Positions 18,492 through 26,532 of a stretch of DNA of 64,000 nt are shown piece after piece. A program made the translations under genes and the position numbers. The notes beneath the pieces are model-generated. The model searched no databases. It saw nothing but the letters and a program-made list of their open reading frames with translations, and was not told where the DNA came from. Positions within the stretch are counted from its first letter, which is position 1. The number at the start of each line of letters is the position of its first letter. Source of the DNA: Actinokineospora bangkokensis (GTDB lineage: Bacteria > Actinomycetota > Actinomycetes > Mycobacteriales > Pseudonocardiaceae); the NCBI RefSeq assembly GCF_001940455.1, contig NZ_MKQR01000028.1, positions 382,297 through 446,296 on the forward strand. The letters run 5' to 3'.

Positions 18492-19336
18492 CACGCGAAG
18501 AACCCCTGCCCGCTCTTGCGGCCCAGCTCCCCGCGGGCCACCTTCTCCCGCAGCAGCGCGGGCGGGGTGAACCGCGGTCCCAGCTCCCGCTCCAGGTGCT
18601 CGGCGATCGACAGCCGCACGTCCAGTCCCACCAGGTCGGTCAGCCGCAGCGGACCCATCGGCCACGCGTAGCCCAGCCGCATCCCGGTGTCGATGTCCTC
18701 CGGGCTCGCGACGCCCTCCTCGACCATCCGGATCGCCTCCAGCCCCACCGCCACCCCCAGCCGGGAGGTGGCGAAGCCGGGGGAGTCCCGGACCTCGATG
18801 ACGGTCTTGCCCAGCGCCTCGGCCCACCCGCGCACCGTGGCCAGCACCCCGGCGGGCAGGCCCGCGTGGTGCACCAGCTCGACCAGGGCCTGCACCGGCA
18901 CCGGGTTGAAGAAGTGCATCCCGACGACGCGCTCCCCGGGCAGCCCCTCGGCGAGGGTGCCGATGGACAGCGACGAGGTGTTCGAGGCCAGTACCGCCTC
19001 CGGGCAGGCCCGCGCCACCCGCGACAGCACGCCGCGCTTGAGCGCGATGTCCTCGGGCACCGCCTCGACCGCCAGCTCCGCGTCCGCGGGCAGGTCAGCG
19101 AGGTCGGGCACCACCGCCAGCCGCTCCAGCAGCGCCGCCGCGGTCGTGCCGTCGGGCAGCTTGCCCCGGTCCTCGGCCTTGCCGACCGAGGCCGCCACCG
19201 CGGCCCGGGCGGCCTCGGCGCGCTCGGCGCCCGCCTCGGCCAGGACCACGGAGCCACCCGCCGCGAGGAACACGTGCGCGATGCCCGCGCCCATCGTCCC
19301 CCCGCCGATCACCGCGGTGGTTGCCGGAACGCCCAC
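18488..19336 (-). CDS. 3-hydroxyacyl-CoA / 3-hydroxybutyryl-CoA dehydrogenase
   Basis: A 282-residue NAD-dependent enzyme. The Rossmann motif is VIGGGTMGAGIAHVFLAAGG, the family motif is VGMHFFNPVPVQALVELV (catalytic His), and the C-terminal domain ends [13 protein letters not shown]. It interconverts 3-hydroxyacyl-CoA and 3-oxoacyl-CoA in beta-oxidation or butyrate-type metabolism. GTG at 19336 follows GGAGGAGGAC. It is the first gene of a two-gene unit with the Eis-like acetyltransferase and is divergent from the phosphatase. Confidence 0.92.
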   Translation of the reverse strand: MGVPATTAVIGGGTMGAGIAHVFLAAGGSVVLAEAGAERAEAARAAVAASVGKAEDRGKLPDGTTAAALLERLAVVPDLADLPADAELAVEAVPEDIALKRGVLSRVARACPEAVLASNTSSLSIGTLAEGLPGERVVGMHFFNPVPVQALVELVHHAGLPAGVLATVRGWAEALGKTVIEVRDSPGFATSRLGVAVGLEAIRMVEEGVASPEDIDTGMRLGYAWPMGPLRLTDLVGLDVRLSIAEHLERELGPRFTPPALLREKVARGELGRKSGQGFFAW

Positions 19337-19409
19337 GCCAGTCCTCCTCCGTTGGTCGGACCCCTTTCTTATCAGCCACCCGGGCGGGGTGGCGTGTGAA
19401 CATTGCGGC

Positions 19410-20051
19410 ATGCGGATCATCCTGCTGCGCCACGGCGAGAGCCTGGGCAACGTCGACGAGCTGGCCTACTGCCGGACGCCGGACCACGCCCTCCCGCTGA
19501 CCGACCTCGGGCGGGCCCAAGCGGCGGCGGCGAGCCCCGAGGTGCTCTCGCTCATCGGGGCGGCGCCGGTGGCGGCCTACGTGAGCCCGTACGCGCGGGC
19601 TGTGGACACCTACCGGCTCCTGGACCTGCCCGCGGTGGAGCGGTGCGTGTGGGAGCCCCGGCTGCGCGAGCAGGACTGGGGCAACCTCCAGGACCCGGAC
19701 GAGCAGGAGGAGCAGAAGCGGCTGCGCCACGAGTTCGGGCACTTCTTCTACCGGCTCCCGCACGGGGAGTCGGGGGCGGACGTGGACGACCGCGTCGCGA
19801 GCTTCCTGTCCGAACTGGAGCTGCGCATCGCCAAGGACCCGGACCACCCGGACACGGCGCTCGTGGTGTCGCACGGGTTGACGGTGCGCCTGCTGTGCAG
19901 GCGGGTGTTCTCGTGGAGCATCGACCTGTTCGAGTCGCTGTCGAACCCGGGGCACTGCGCCGTGCGGGTGCTGGAGCGGACGGGGGACAGGTGGGTGCTC
20001 GACCGGCCGTTCGAGCAGTGGCGCGACTCCCCGGACGGGACCGTGCAGTAG
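19410..20051 (+). CDS. Histidine phosphatase (phosphoglycerate mutase-like) family protein
   Basis: A 213-residue protein starting MRIILLRHGESLGN, with the catalytic RHG motif. The second phosphate-binding region is around YVSPYARAVDT and the second catalytic His is in ALVVSHGLTVRLL. It removes phosphate from small molecules; the substrate is unknown. The start is the ATG at 19410, directly before the conserved first strand. A strong hairpin follows the stop. Confidence 0.92.
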   Translation: MRIILLRHGESLGNVDELAYCRTPDHALPLTDLGRAQAAAASPEVLSLIGAAPVAAYVSPYARAVDTYRLLDLPAVERCVWEPRLREQDWGNLQDPDEQEEQKRLRHEFGHFFYRLPHGESGADVDDRVASFLSELELRIAKDPDHPDTALVVSHGLTVRLLCRRVFSWSIDLFESLSNPGHCAVRVLERTGDRWVLDRPFEQWRDSPDGTVQ

Positions 20052-20057
20052 CGATCG

Positions 20058-20105
20058 CTCCGCTTTCCCCTGCCGCACAAGCGTGCAAAGCAGGGGAAAG
20101 CGGAG
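20058..20105. terminator. Bidirectional hairpin terminator
   Basis: CTCCGCTTTCCCCTG (20058-20072) pairs perfectly with CAGGGGAAAGCGGAG (20091-20105), a 15-bp stem. It lies 6 bases after the phosphatase stop and downstream of the convergent rpmF. The 136 bp on to rpmF carry nothing I can support. Confidence 0.75.
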
Positions 20106-20241
20106 TGGAGGTCAGTGTGGATGGTGAACTGGTGTTCGTCATGGCACCGAGTGTGGACAGCCCCACCGACACTTTTCGCTGCTGCGCGGCGCTTCTCGGC
20201 GAATCCGCGCGGACTTCACCCGTGTGGGTGGACGGTGATCC

Positions 20242-20403
20242 TCAGAGGTAACCGCGCTTGTAGGCGGCCACCAGCCTGCGCGGCACCAGGAGCTTGCGCC
20301 CGTCGGGTGTGCTGACCGGCACGAGCTCGGGTGCCGACGCCTTCCACTGCGCGCGGCGGGACCGGGTGTTGGCGCGCGACGTGCGGCGCTTCGGGACGGC
20401 CAT
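20242..20403 (-). CDS. rpmF: Ribosomal protein L32, cysteine-free (zinc-independent) form
   Basis: A 53-residue protein starting [20 protein letters not shown], the L32 signature. It contains no cysteine, whereas the zinc-binding form has four. Its ATG overlaps the L31 stop (ATGA). It is the last gene of the mrf-rpmE2-rpmF unit. Cysteine-free paralogues replace zinc-containing ribosomal proteins when zinc is scarce and are repressed by Zur in zinc-replete cells. Confidence 0.93.
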   Translation of the reverse strand: MAVPKRRTSRANTRSRRAQWKASAPELVPVSTPDGRKLLVPRRLVAAYKRGYL

Positions 20404-20648
20404 CAGCGCTTGCCGTAGCGCTGGTAGAAGCGCTCGACCCGGCCCGCGGTGTCCATGACCCGCTGGTTGCCGGTCCAGAACGGGTGCGAGTCGCTGGTGA
20501 CGTCCACGACGATCAGCGGGTACGTCGCCCCGTCGGACCACTCGACGGTCCGCTCCGAGGTGGCGGTGGACCGGGTCAGGAACTGCTTCCCGGTCGACTG
20601 GTCCTGGAAGACGACCGGGTGGTAGTCGGGGTGGATGCCCTTCTTCAC
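20403..20648 (-). CDS. rpmE2: Ribosomal protein L31 type B (zinc-independent)
   Basis: An 81-residue protein starting with GTG ([16 protein letters not shown]) and containing [13 protein letters not shown] and a C-terminal [12 protein letters not shown]. The CxxC motifs of type A L31 are absent, and there is no cysteine in the protein. The start overlaps the mrf stop and the stop overlaps rpmF. This is the expected composition of a Zur-controlled C-minus ribosomal operon. Confidence 0.95.
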   Translation of the reverse strand: MKKGIHPDYHPVVFQDQSTGKQFLTRSTATSERTVEWSDGATYPLIVVDVTSDSHPFWTGNQRVMDTAGRVERFYQRYGKR

Positions 20649-21598
20649 AGCGCTGTCCTCTCGTGTTCGACGGCCTCGGTGAAGGCCCGGGTGATGCGGT
20701 CGGGGTCCGCGGCGTGGGTGATCACGGCGAGCTCCTGGACCCGGTCGCCCCAGGCGGGGTGCCAGTCCATGGCCGCCCTGGCGCGCCGGTGCGGCGCCGC
20801 CGCGCCCCAGTCGTCGGAGGCGGCGAGCCAGGTGTCGACGGGGGACAGCGCGAGGCCGCCGCCCGCGGACTCCAGCAGCAGCACCTCGTCCGGCCTGCTC
20901 GCCATCCACAGCCTGCCCCGGGCGCGCACGACGCCGTGCAGCAGCACGTCGAGCGCGTCGTCCAGCCGCCGCGGGTCGAACGGACCGCGGGCGCGGAACG
21001 TGACGACCTGCACGCCCGCCTCGGCCGACAGCGGCGGCTGACCGCGCAGCAGCGGGCCGAACACCTCGTCCACGGGCGCGTGGCGCACGCCGTCGAGCAG
21101 GTCGGGGGCCACCTGCATGGCGTGCACCCGCCGCACCGGCGCGGCGAGGCGGTCGAGGACGGCCCTGGTGCGCAGGTCGAGCGCGCCGTGCAGGACGAGC
21201 AGGTCGGCGGCCTCGGCGTGGCCCACCGCGACCTGGGCGACGGTCCGGTCGCCGTCGACGAGGTCGTCGCCGGTGGCCGCGGCGAGCCAGTCGTCGTCGA
21301 GCACCGACACGACGGCGGTCACCGGCAGTTCGCGGGCGATGGGCCCCGGCTCCAGCAGCGGGTCCAGGTGGACCACCAGCCGGTCGAACGCGTCCGCGAG
21401 CATGGCCAGGTCGGCGCGCAGGGCGCAGGACGCGCAGTGCCCGCTGAGCAGGTGCGCGCCCGCGGTGCCGTCGACCCGCAGGGTGCGGCGGATGCCGTCG
21501 CGCAGGTCGTAGGCCACCAGGGCGGTGCCGGGTCCGACCAGCCGCGCGGCGACCCCGGCCGCCGCCGCCCGGTCGAGTCCGGCCACGAGTGCGAGCAC
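20645..21598 (-). CDS. mrf: Mrf-like CobW/COG0523 protein (ribosome hibernation factor recruiter)
   Basis: A 317-residue protein of the COG0523 (CobW) group. A conserved C-x-x-C motif ([17 protein letters not shown]), the middle region [12 protein letters not shown] and a CobW C-terminal domain ([19 protein letters not shown]) are visible. The usual Walker A GxxGxGKTT is replaced by [12 protein letters not shown]. This degenerate P-loop and the position within a C-minus ribosomal protein locus match mycobacterial Mrf, which recruits the hibernation factor to ribosomes under zinc starvation. I chose the GTG at 21598 because GGAGG lies 5-6 bases upstream; GTGs at 21604 and 21610 are alternatives. 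A Zur-like box lies at 21612-21626, immediately upstream. A general zinc chaperone is the alternative role. Confidence 0.82.
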   Translation of the reverse strand: MLALVAGLDRAAAAGVAARLVGPGTALVAYDLRDGIRRTLRVDGTAGAHLLSGHCASCALRADLAMLADAFDRLVVHLDPLLEPGPIARELPVTAVVSVLDDDWLAAATGDDLVDGDRTVAQVAVGHAEAADLLVLHGALDLRTRAVLDRLAAPVRRVHAMQVAPDLLDGVRHAPVDEVFGPLLRGQPPLSAEAGVQVVTFRARGPFDPRRLDDALDVLLHGVVRARGRLWMASRPDEVLLLESAGGGLALSPVDTWLAASDDWGAAAPHRRARAAMDWHPAWGDRVQELAVITHAADPDRITRAFTEAVEHERTAL

Positions 21599-21611
21599 GG
21601 CCACCTCCACA

Positions 21612-21626
21612 TGACAACCATTTCCA
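21612..21626 (-). promoter_or_regulatory. Zur-like box for the mrf-rpmE2-rpmF unit
   Basis: The minus strand reads TGGAAATGGTTGTCA, matching 12 of 15 positions of the actinobacterial Zur palindrome TGAAAATGATTTTCA. It lies 13 bases upstream of the chosen mrf start, where a bound repressor would block the promoter. Confidence 0.65.
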
Positions 21627-21664
21627 ACTGACTGCCCGAGAGCGTACCCTCGTCGCCGTCCAGT

Positions 21665-21679
21665 TGAAAACGATTCCCA
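21665..21679 (+). promoter_or_regulatory. Zur-like box for the rpmB-rpmG unit
   Basis: TGAAAACGATTCCCA matches the Zur palindrome TGAAAATGATTTTCA at 12 of 15 positions and lies 15 bases before the rpmB ATG. Together with the box at 21612 it would let one regulator control both divergent units. Confidence 0.7.
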
Positions 21680-21694
21680 TGTCTGTGAGGTCAC

Positions 21695-21931
21695 ATGTCC
21701 GCGATCTGCCAGGTCACCGGGCGCAAGCCGGGTTTCGGCAACCGCGTCTCGCACTCGAACCGGCGCACCCGGCGGCGGTTCGACCCCAACGTGCAGACCC
21801 GCCGGTACTGGCTGCCGGGTGAGCGCCGCTGGATCACCCTGCGGGTGTCCACCAAGGGCATCCGCACCATCGATCGGCACGGCATCGAGCGGGTCGTCGC
21901 CCGCCTGCGCGCCGCGGGAGAGAAGGTCTGA
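21695..21931 (+). CDS. rpmB: Ribosomal protein L28, zinc-independent paralogue
   Basis: A 78-residue protein starting [20 protein letters not shown] and continuing [19 protein letters not shown], the L28 fold. Zinc-binding L28 has CxxC; here the second Cys of the first motif is Thr (CQVTG) and no other cysteine follows, so no zinc site can form. The stop overlaps the rpmG start (TGATG). Its promoter region holds a Zur-like box. Confidence 0.95.
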   Translation: MSAICQVTGRKPGFGNRVSHSNRRTRRRFDPNVQTRRYWLPGERRWITLRVSTKGIRTIDRHGIERVVARLRAAGEKV

Positions 21932-22095
21932 TGGCGGGCAACGAGATCCGCCCCATCGTCAAGCTGCGCTCCACGGCGGGCACGGGCTACACCTACGTCA
22001 CCCGCAAGAACCGCCGCACCACCCCCGACCGGCTCGTGCTGCGCAAGTTCGACCCGGTGGTGCGCAGGCACGTCGACTTCCGCGAGGACCGCTGA
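21931..22095 (+). CDS. rpmG: Ribosomal protein L33, cysteine-free form
   Basis: A 54-residue protein with the L33 pattern [39 protein letters not shown]. The two CxxC pairs of zinc-type L33 are absent and the protein has no cysteine. It is translationally coupled to rpmB. In many actinobacteria rpsN2 (S14) and rpsR2 (S18) follow; here the unit ends at rpmG with a hairpin 65 bp on. Confidence 0.95.
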   Translation: MAGNEIRPIVKLRSTAGTGYTYVTRKNRRTTPDRLVLRKFDPVVRRHVDFREDR

Positions 22096-22159
22096 GGCGT
22101 CGGGGCGCGGCGCGCCCCCGGGCGCCCGTGTCCCGCGCGGACGGCAACGCCGTTCCCGG

Positions 22160-22190
22160 CCGCGGCGCGGATCGACGGTCCGCGCCGCGG
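22160..22190 (+). terminator. Hairpin after rpmB-rpmG
   Basis: CCGCGGCGCGGA (22160-22171) pairs with TCCGCGCCGCGG (22179-22190) around a 7-base loop. No T-tract. Confidence 0.6.
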
Positions 22191-22291
22191 GTGCGCGTTA
22201 CTCCGAACGGGTCACGCCGGGTCCGCCTGTAGCCTTCGCGGCACCGCGCGGGTGGGCGCGGGCCCTGCCGCCTGGCGTCGGCGAGGCCGAG

Positions 22292-23797
22292 GTGAGCGTG
22301 GGGACGGTGTTGGGTCAGGACGGGCAGTCACAGGGGGCCGCGGCCGCGCTGCGCGCCGACCGCGAGGTCGCCATGCTCATCGACGCCGGTCGCACCGACG
22401 CCGCCAACGCCCTGTTCGACCAGCTGCTGTCGAAGGTCCCGCCCAACCTCGCCCCGTGGACCAGGGCCGCGCTGCTCACCCGGCGGGCGGTCTCGGCGTG
22501 GCGGCTGCGCCGCATCCCGCTCGCGCTGGAGCTGGCCGCCGAGGGCTGGACCGACATCGACATCGAGCACCCGCGCGGCTCCGACGCCGCCGACACCCTG
22601 GGCAGGCTGGGCTACCTGCTGGAGGGCATCGGCCACCGGCACGCCGCGACCGAGGCGCTGCGCGTCGCGGTGTCGGTGGCCAGGGCGGGCGACGACGTCG
22701 AGGTGTGCGCGCACGCCCTGCAGAACCTCGGCGGCATGCTGAACTTCCGGGCCTGCGAGCTGCCGCCCGAGCGGGCCCTGCCGGTGTCCGCCGAGGCGAA
22801 GGCGCTGCTGGAGGAGGGGCTGGCCCTCGTCGACGGCGGCCGGGTGCACCTGGCGCTGCTCGCCGCGCACGCCGCGTCGCTGGCCGGGGTGGGCGACCTG
22901 CCCGCCGCGGAGGAGGCGGCCCGGCGCACGATCGAGCTGGCCGAGGGCAACCGGTGGGCCTGCTCGGTGGGCAACTGGGTGCTCTCCAGGGTGCGCCGCG
23001 CGCAGGGGTCCACCGCCGCCGCGGTCGAGCACGCCAAGGCCGCGCTCGCCGACGCCGAGGCGGTCAACGACACCTCGCTGGTGCAGCGCTACTCCACCGA
23101 CCTCGCCGACACCTGCCGGGAGGCGGGCGACCACGCGGGCGAGGCCGAGGCGCTGCGCCGCACCCTCGCCGCCCGCGCGACCGCCGTGGAGACCCTGCAG
23201 GAGGGCCTGGCCCAGGCGCTGGAGCAGCGGCGGGTGGCCATCCGCGCGCAGCGGCTGGCGACCGCGGCGCAGGAGGCCGCCGAGCGCGACCCGCTCACCG
23301 GGCTGGCCAACCGGCTCGGCCTGGAGCGCGCCGCGCCGCACATCCTCGCCCACGCCGCGAACGCGGCCCGCACCCCGTGGCTGATCGTGATCGACATCGA
23401 CTGGTTCAAGTCGGTCAACGACGCCGCCGGGCACGCCGCGGGCGACGCCGCGCTGCGCGAGATCGCGGGCGTGCTGCGCGCCGAGTGCCGGGTGGGCGAC
23501 CTCATCGCGCGGTGGGCGGGCGACGAGTTCGTCGTGCTGCTCACCCACCCCGGCGACGAGCCGTCCCCGATCGGCCCGGCCGTGGCCGAGCGCATCCGCA
23601 CCGCCGTCGACCGGCACGACTGGACGACCGTGCTGGGGGCGGTGCAGCGCCCCACCGTCTCGATCGGGGTCGCGGCGGGCCCGGGGCCGTTCGACCGCCT
23701 CTTCGCCAACGCCGACGCCGCGCTCTACCAGGCCAAGCGCAAGGGGCGCAACCGCGTCGAGGCGTTCGATCAGGCCTCGGGCGCCGCCCCGGTCTGA
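22292..23797 (+). CDS. TPR-repeat diguanylate cyclase (GGDEF domain)
   Basis: A 501-residue cytoplasmic protein with no membrane helix. Residues 20-330 form helical TPR-like repeats; a coiled region (VETLQEGLAQALEQRRVAIR) then leads into a GGDEF domain of about 165 residues. The catalytic signature is RWAGDEFVVLL, i.e. AGDEF, a variant found in active cyclases. An inhibitory-site RxxD (RVGD) lies five residues upstream, consistent with product inhibition. It would make cyclic di-GMP in response to a protein or peptide signal sensed by the TPR part. GTG at 22292. The last 28 bp overlap the convergent membrane gene. Confidence 0.92.
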   Translation: MSVGTVLGQDGQSQGAAAALRADREVAMLIDAGRTDAANALFDQLLSKVPPNLAPWTRAALLTRRAVSAWRLRRIPLALELAAEGWTDIDIEHPRGSDAADTLGRLGYLLEGIGHRHAATEALRVAVSVARAGDDVEVCAHALQNLGGMLNFRACELPPERALPVSAEAKALLEEGLALVDGGRVHLALLAAHAASLAGVGDLPAAEEAARRTIELAEGNRWACSVGNWVLSRVRRAQGSTAAAVEHAKAALADAEAVNDTSLVQRYSTDLADTCREAGDHAGEAEALRRTLAARATAVETLQEGLAQALEQRRVAIRAQRLATAAQEAAERDPLTGLANRLGLERAAPHILAHAANAARTPWLIVIDIDWFKSVNDAAGHAAGDAALREIAGVLRAECRVGDLIARWAGDEFVVLLTHPGDEPSPIGPAVAERIRTAVDRHDWTTVLGAVQRPTVSIGVAAGPGPFDRLFANADAALYQAKRKGRNRVEAFDQASGAAPV

Positions 23798-24198
23798 CGC
23801 GACCGGACGAGCGCGCGCACGCCGAGGAACGCCAGCACGCCCACCCACACCACGCCCAGCGCGATCCCCAGGCCCGCCCAGTAGTCGCGGTCGTGCAGCC
23901 CGGGGTTGACCGGCACCCCGAACGGCCGCCAGAGCAGCGGGACGGCCAGCAGCGCCAGGACCGCCGACGCCACCACCCCCGCCTTGACCGGCCCGGCCCA
24001 CCGCGGCACCAGGCGGCCGATCAGCACGGCCACCCCGCCGACCACCGGGGCGATCAGCAGGTCGTGCAGCAGCGGGCCGCCGACGAAGATCGCGAGCCCC
24101 TGCCAGGCGTCGCGGAACGACGCCGACCCGAACTCGACCGCCAGCCAGGCACCCCAGGCCAGCATCGCCAGCCCCGCCACGAACAGCGCCGCCCTCAC
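23770..24198 (-). CDS. Small four-helix membrane protein, last gene of the envelope cluster
   Basis: A 142-residue hydrophobic protein with four predicted membrane helices (AALFVAGLAMLAWGAWLAV; APVVGGVAVLIGRLV; GVVASAVLALLAVPLLW; YWAGLGIALGVVWVGVLAFL). I do not recognise a named family. The GTG at 24198 overlaps the stop of the molybdopterin oxidoreductase gene, so it is co-translated and may form a complex with that enzyme. The 3' end runs 28 bp into the convergent GGDEF gene. Confidence 0.78.
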   Translation of the reverse strand: MRAALFVAGLAMLAWGAWLAVEFGSASFRDAWQGLAIFVGGPLLHDLLIAPVVGGVAVLIGRLVPRWAGPVKAGVVASAVLALLAVPLLWRPFGVPVNPGLHDRDYWAGLGIALGVVWVGVLAFLGVRALVRSRQTGAAPEA

Positions 24199-25253
24199 AG
24201 CACCTCCAACCGCGTGACCCACTTGGTCTGCAACACCCCTGGCCGGGTCGGGGCGATCACCCGGCACGGGTACCCGTGGTCCGGCGACAGCGGCGCGTCG
24301 AACACGCGCAGTGCCAGCAGCGTCCGACGATCACCGGTGTGGGTGCCCGGCAGCACCGACGTGCTGTACAGCCCGCTGCGCTCCAGCGACGACACCCGCA
24401 GGTCCACCCCGGGGGTCACGCCGCACCGCCGCAGCAGTTCCGCGATCCGCACCCCGCCCCACGCCGCCGACGCGCTCCAGCCCTCGACGCAGGAGATGGG
24501 CAGCTCCTCCGTCGCCTGCGGGAGGGCGTTCAGGTCCTCCAGCGAGAAGCGGGTGACACCACCCGCGACGACCTCCAGCCGCCAGTCCGCGGGGACGGTG
24601 ATCCCGGCCGCGGACGCCGTGCGGTTGACGGGGAGGTCTGTGGTGCCGCGCCAGGACAGCACTGACACGCGGCGCAGCAGGGGCACGGTCGCACCCGCTG
24701 TGGCGACGACCGCCAACCCCGTCGCCAGGCCCGTCGTGCGCAGGAACTGCCTGCGGTCGGCGTCCACCCGCGGTTGAAGCGCGCGCTTGATGATCGGCAG
24801 CTTCACCGCCACGTGCACCAGGATCGACCCGATCGCGATCCACGCCACGGCGTAGTGCGCGGTGGGGAAGTAGAAGCCCCACAGGTAGTTCTGCGCGACG
24901 TTGAACAAGCCGGTGAACAGCTCGAAGAAGGCGGCACCCGACAGCACCAGGATCGAGCCGCGCTCCACCGCGTGCAGGAACGACTTCACCACGGGGCGCT
25001 CGAACAGCTTCGGGTAGACGCTCCACAGCTTCGCCAGCAGCAGCGGGACGCACGCGATGCCGGTGATGACGTGCAGGCCCTGCGTCACCCGGTACAACCA
25101 CACCGGTGAGCTGGGCCAGGCGAACCACCCGGGCGGGTGCTGGATGAGGTGGCTGAGCAGCCCCGTCACGAAGCACACGGCGAACGCGATGCCCAGCCAG
25201 CGGCCGACGCGCGCGGTCACCCGCTCGTCGTGCGCCGGGGCGGCGAACCTCAC
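24195..25253 (-). CDS. Membrane molybdopterin-dependent oxidoreductase (b561-like helices + sulfite-oxidase fold)
   Basis: A 352-residue protein. Residues about 15-170 contain four membrane helices with histidines (HVITGIACVPLLLAKL, HYAVAWIAIGSILVHVAVKL), resembling a cytochrome b561-type haem domain. An RRQFLRTTG segment then precedes a molybdopterin-binding sulfite-oxidase/YedY-type domain with the molybdenum-ligand Cys in ISCVEGWSAS. Fusion of an electron-carrying membrane part with the catalytic part is known in actinobacteria. The substrate is unknown; sulfoxide reduction (MsrP-like) is one possibility. It sits in a tightly overlapping unit with glycosyl- and methyltransferases. A MogA/MoaB gene at 31.9 kb and a MoeA-like glp at 36.1 kb are nearby. 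Confidence 0.9.
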   Translation of the reverse strand: MRFAAPAHDERVTARVGRWLGIAFAVCFVTGLLSHLIQHPPGWFAWPSSPVWLYRVTQGLHVITGIACVPLLLAKLWSVYPKLFERPVVKSFLHAVERGSILVLSGAAFFELFTGLFNVAQNYLWGFYFPTAHYAVAWIAIGSILVHVAVKLPIIKRALQPRVDADRRQFLRTTGLATGLAVVATAGATVPLLRRVSVLSWRGTTDLPVNRTASAAGITVPADWRLEVVAGGVTRFSLEDLNALPQATEELPISCVEGWSASAAWGGVRIAELLRRCGVTPGVDLRVSSLERSGLYSTSVLPGTHTGDRRTLLALRVFDAPLSPDHGYPCRVIAPTRPGVLQTKWVTRLEVL

Positions 25254-25873
25254 CACGTCGGCACCAACTCGGCCACCCACCGGCCCGCCTGCTCGCGCAC
25301 CCAGCGCGCCACCAGCCCGGCCTCGGCCGCCACGGCGGGCACCGCCTCGGCGGACAACCACGCCCAGTCGAACCACGGCCCCGCCGACGCCCCGTCCGCG
25401 ACCCTGGCCCGCCCGCTGCCGACGCCCGCGCCGGGCGGGTCGACCTCCACCAGCGCGGACCCGTGCGGCGCCAGCAGCTGCCGCACCCGGCGCAGCAGCC
25501 GGACCGGGTCGCCGCCGATGCCGACGTTGCCGTCGGCCAGCAGCACGTGCGCCCACCGGCCCTCGCCGGGCAGCGGGTCGTAGACGTCGCGCTCCAGCGC
25601 CGCCGCGCCCCGACCCCTGGTCAGGGCCACCGCGACCGGTGAGGTGTCGACGCCGAGGGCGGGCACCCCGCGCCCGGTGAGCGCGGCGGTCAACCTGCCG
25701 GGGCCGCAGCCCACGTCGAGGGTCGGCCCGTCGCAGGCGTCGAGCATCGGCGAGTCGCCCACGCACGGCGCGGCGCCCCAGCGCTGCACCTCCAGCGCGA
25801 TCCGGGAGCCCGCCGAGGTCTCCAGCCAGCACTGCTCGCCGCGCAGGCCCCCGTCGAACAACCCGGCCGTCAT
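25250..25873 (-). CDS. Class I SAM-dependent methyltransferase
   Basis: A 207-residue enzyme with motif I PTLDVGCGPGRLTAALTGRG, acidic motif ALGVDTSPVAV, and an acidic motif II region HVLLADGNVGIGGD. The ATG at 25873 overlaps the upstream glycosyltransferase stop and its own stop overlaps the oxidoreductase start. Likely substrate is a small molecule or lipid-linked sugar made by the cluster; this is inference from context. Confidence 0.9.
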   Translation of the reverse strand: MTAGLFDGGLRGEQCWLETSAGSRIALEVQRWGAAPCVGDSPMLDACDGPTLDVGCGPGRLTAALTGRGVPALGVDTSPVAVALTRGRGAAALERDVYDPLPGEGRWAHVLLADGNVGIGGDPVRLLRRVRQLLAPHGSALVEVDPPGAGVGSGRARVADGASAGPWFDWAWLSAEAVPAVAAEAGLVARWVREQAGRWVAELVPTW

Positions 25874-26532
25874 CGGACCGCCAAGCAGGCGACGGCCCGC
25901 GCGAAGCGACCACCGGGGCAGCCCGCGGCCACCGCCAGCGCGTCCTCCATGGTGTCCACATCGGATAGGGAAGGCAGGTCGGACAGCTCGACCCCGGCCC
26001 GCGCCAGCGCCTCCGCCGTGCGGTCGCCGGTGTCGTCGCACGACATCGGCACCGAGCGCAGGACGCCCGCCCAGCTCGGGTCCCGCAGGCCGAGCCCCCA
26101 CCACCCGCCGTCGAACGCCCTGCCGAGGACGCCGTCCTCCCCCGCCTCCAACGCGGACACCGCGGAGCCCAGCAGGTCCGCGTCCACCTGCGGGGTGTCC
26201 ATGCCGATCTGGAACACCGGCTCACCGGGGAAGCAGTCGGCCACGTCGGCGTGCGCGCGGGCCAGCCGCTCCGCGAAGCCGTCACCCCGCTGGGCGAACA
26301 CGACGAACCGCGACAGCACCCCGGCCAGCTCGCTCGAGCGCTGCGCGGCCACGAGGTCACCCGTCATCGCCACCACCGGGCGGACCCCGGGCACCGCCAG
26401 CACCGCGTCCAGGGTGTCCAGCAGCGCCGCCGCCGCGATGTCGGCGGCCTCCTCCGGGGTCGCGGGCGGGGTCAACCGCGTCTTCGCCAGCCCGGCCACC
26501 GGGGCCTTCGCCACCACCAGCAAGCACGTCAT
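25870..26532 (-). CDS. DUF2064 / TIGR04282-type nucleotidyl- or glycosyltransferase
   Basis: A 220-residue protein beginning CLLVVAKAPVAGLAKTRL, the conserved N-terminal nucleotide-binding loop of the CofC/GT-A-like TIGR04282 family (named for arsenosugar biosynthesis). FQIGMDTPQVDADLL and DGGWWGLGLRD are further family motifs. The ATG at 26532 overlaps the stop of the GT2 gene. Members are commonly next to a GT2 enzyme, a methyltransferase and an epimerase, as here. The actual product is unknown, and I would not infer arsenic chemistry from the family name. Confidence 0.87.
   Translation of the reverse strand: MTCLLVVAKAPVAGLAKTRLTPPATPEEAADIAAAALLDTLDAVLAVPGVRPVVAMTGDLVAAQRSSELAGVLSRFVVFAQRGDGFAERLARAHADVADCFPGEPVFQIGMDTPQVDADLLGSAVSALEAGEDGVLGRAFDGGWWGLGLRDPSWAGVLRSVPMSCDDTGDRTAEALARAGVELSDLPSLSDVDTMEDALAVAAGCPGGRFARAVACLAVR

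Noticed and set aside
20106..20251. 48-codon frame reading VEVSVDGELVFVMAPSVDS
   Set aside because: It looks protein-like, but starts inside the terminator end, overlaps rpmF and has no ribosome site.
25870..26532. Arsenosugar biosynthesis from the TIGR04282 name
   Set aside because: No ArsM, ArsS or other arsenic genes are in the window; the family name alone is not evidence.
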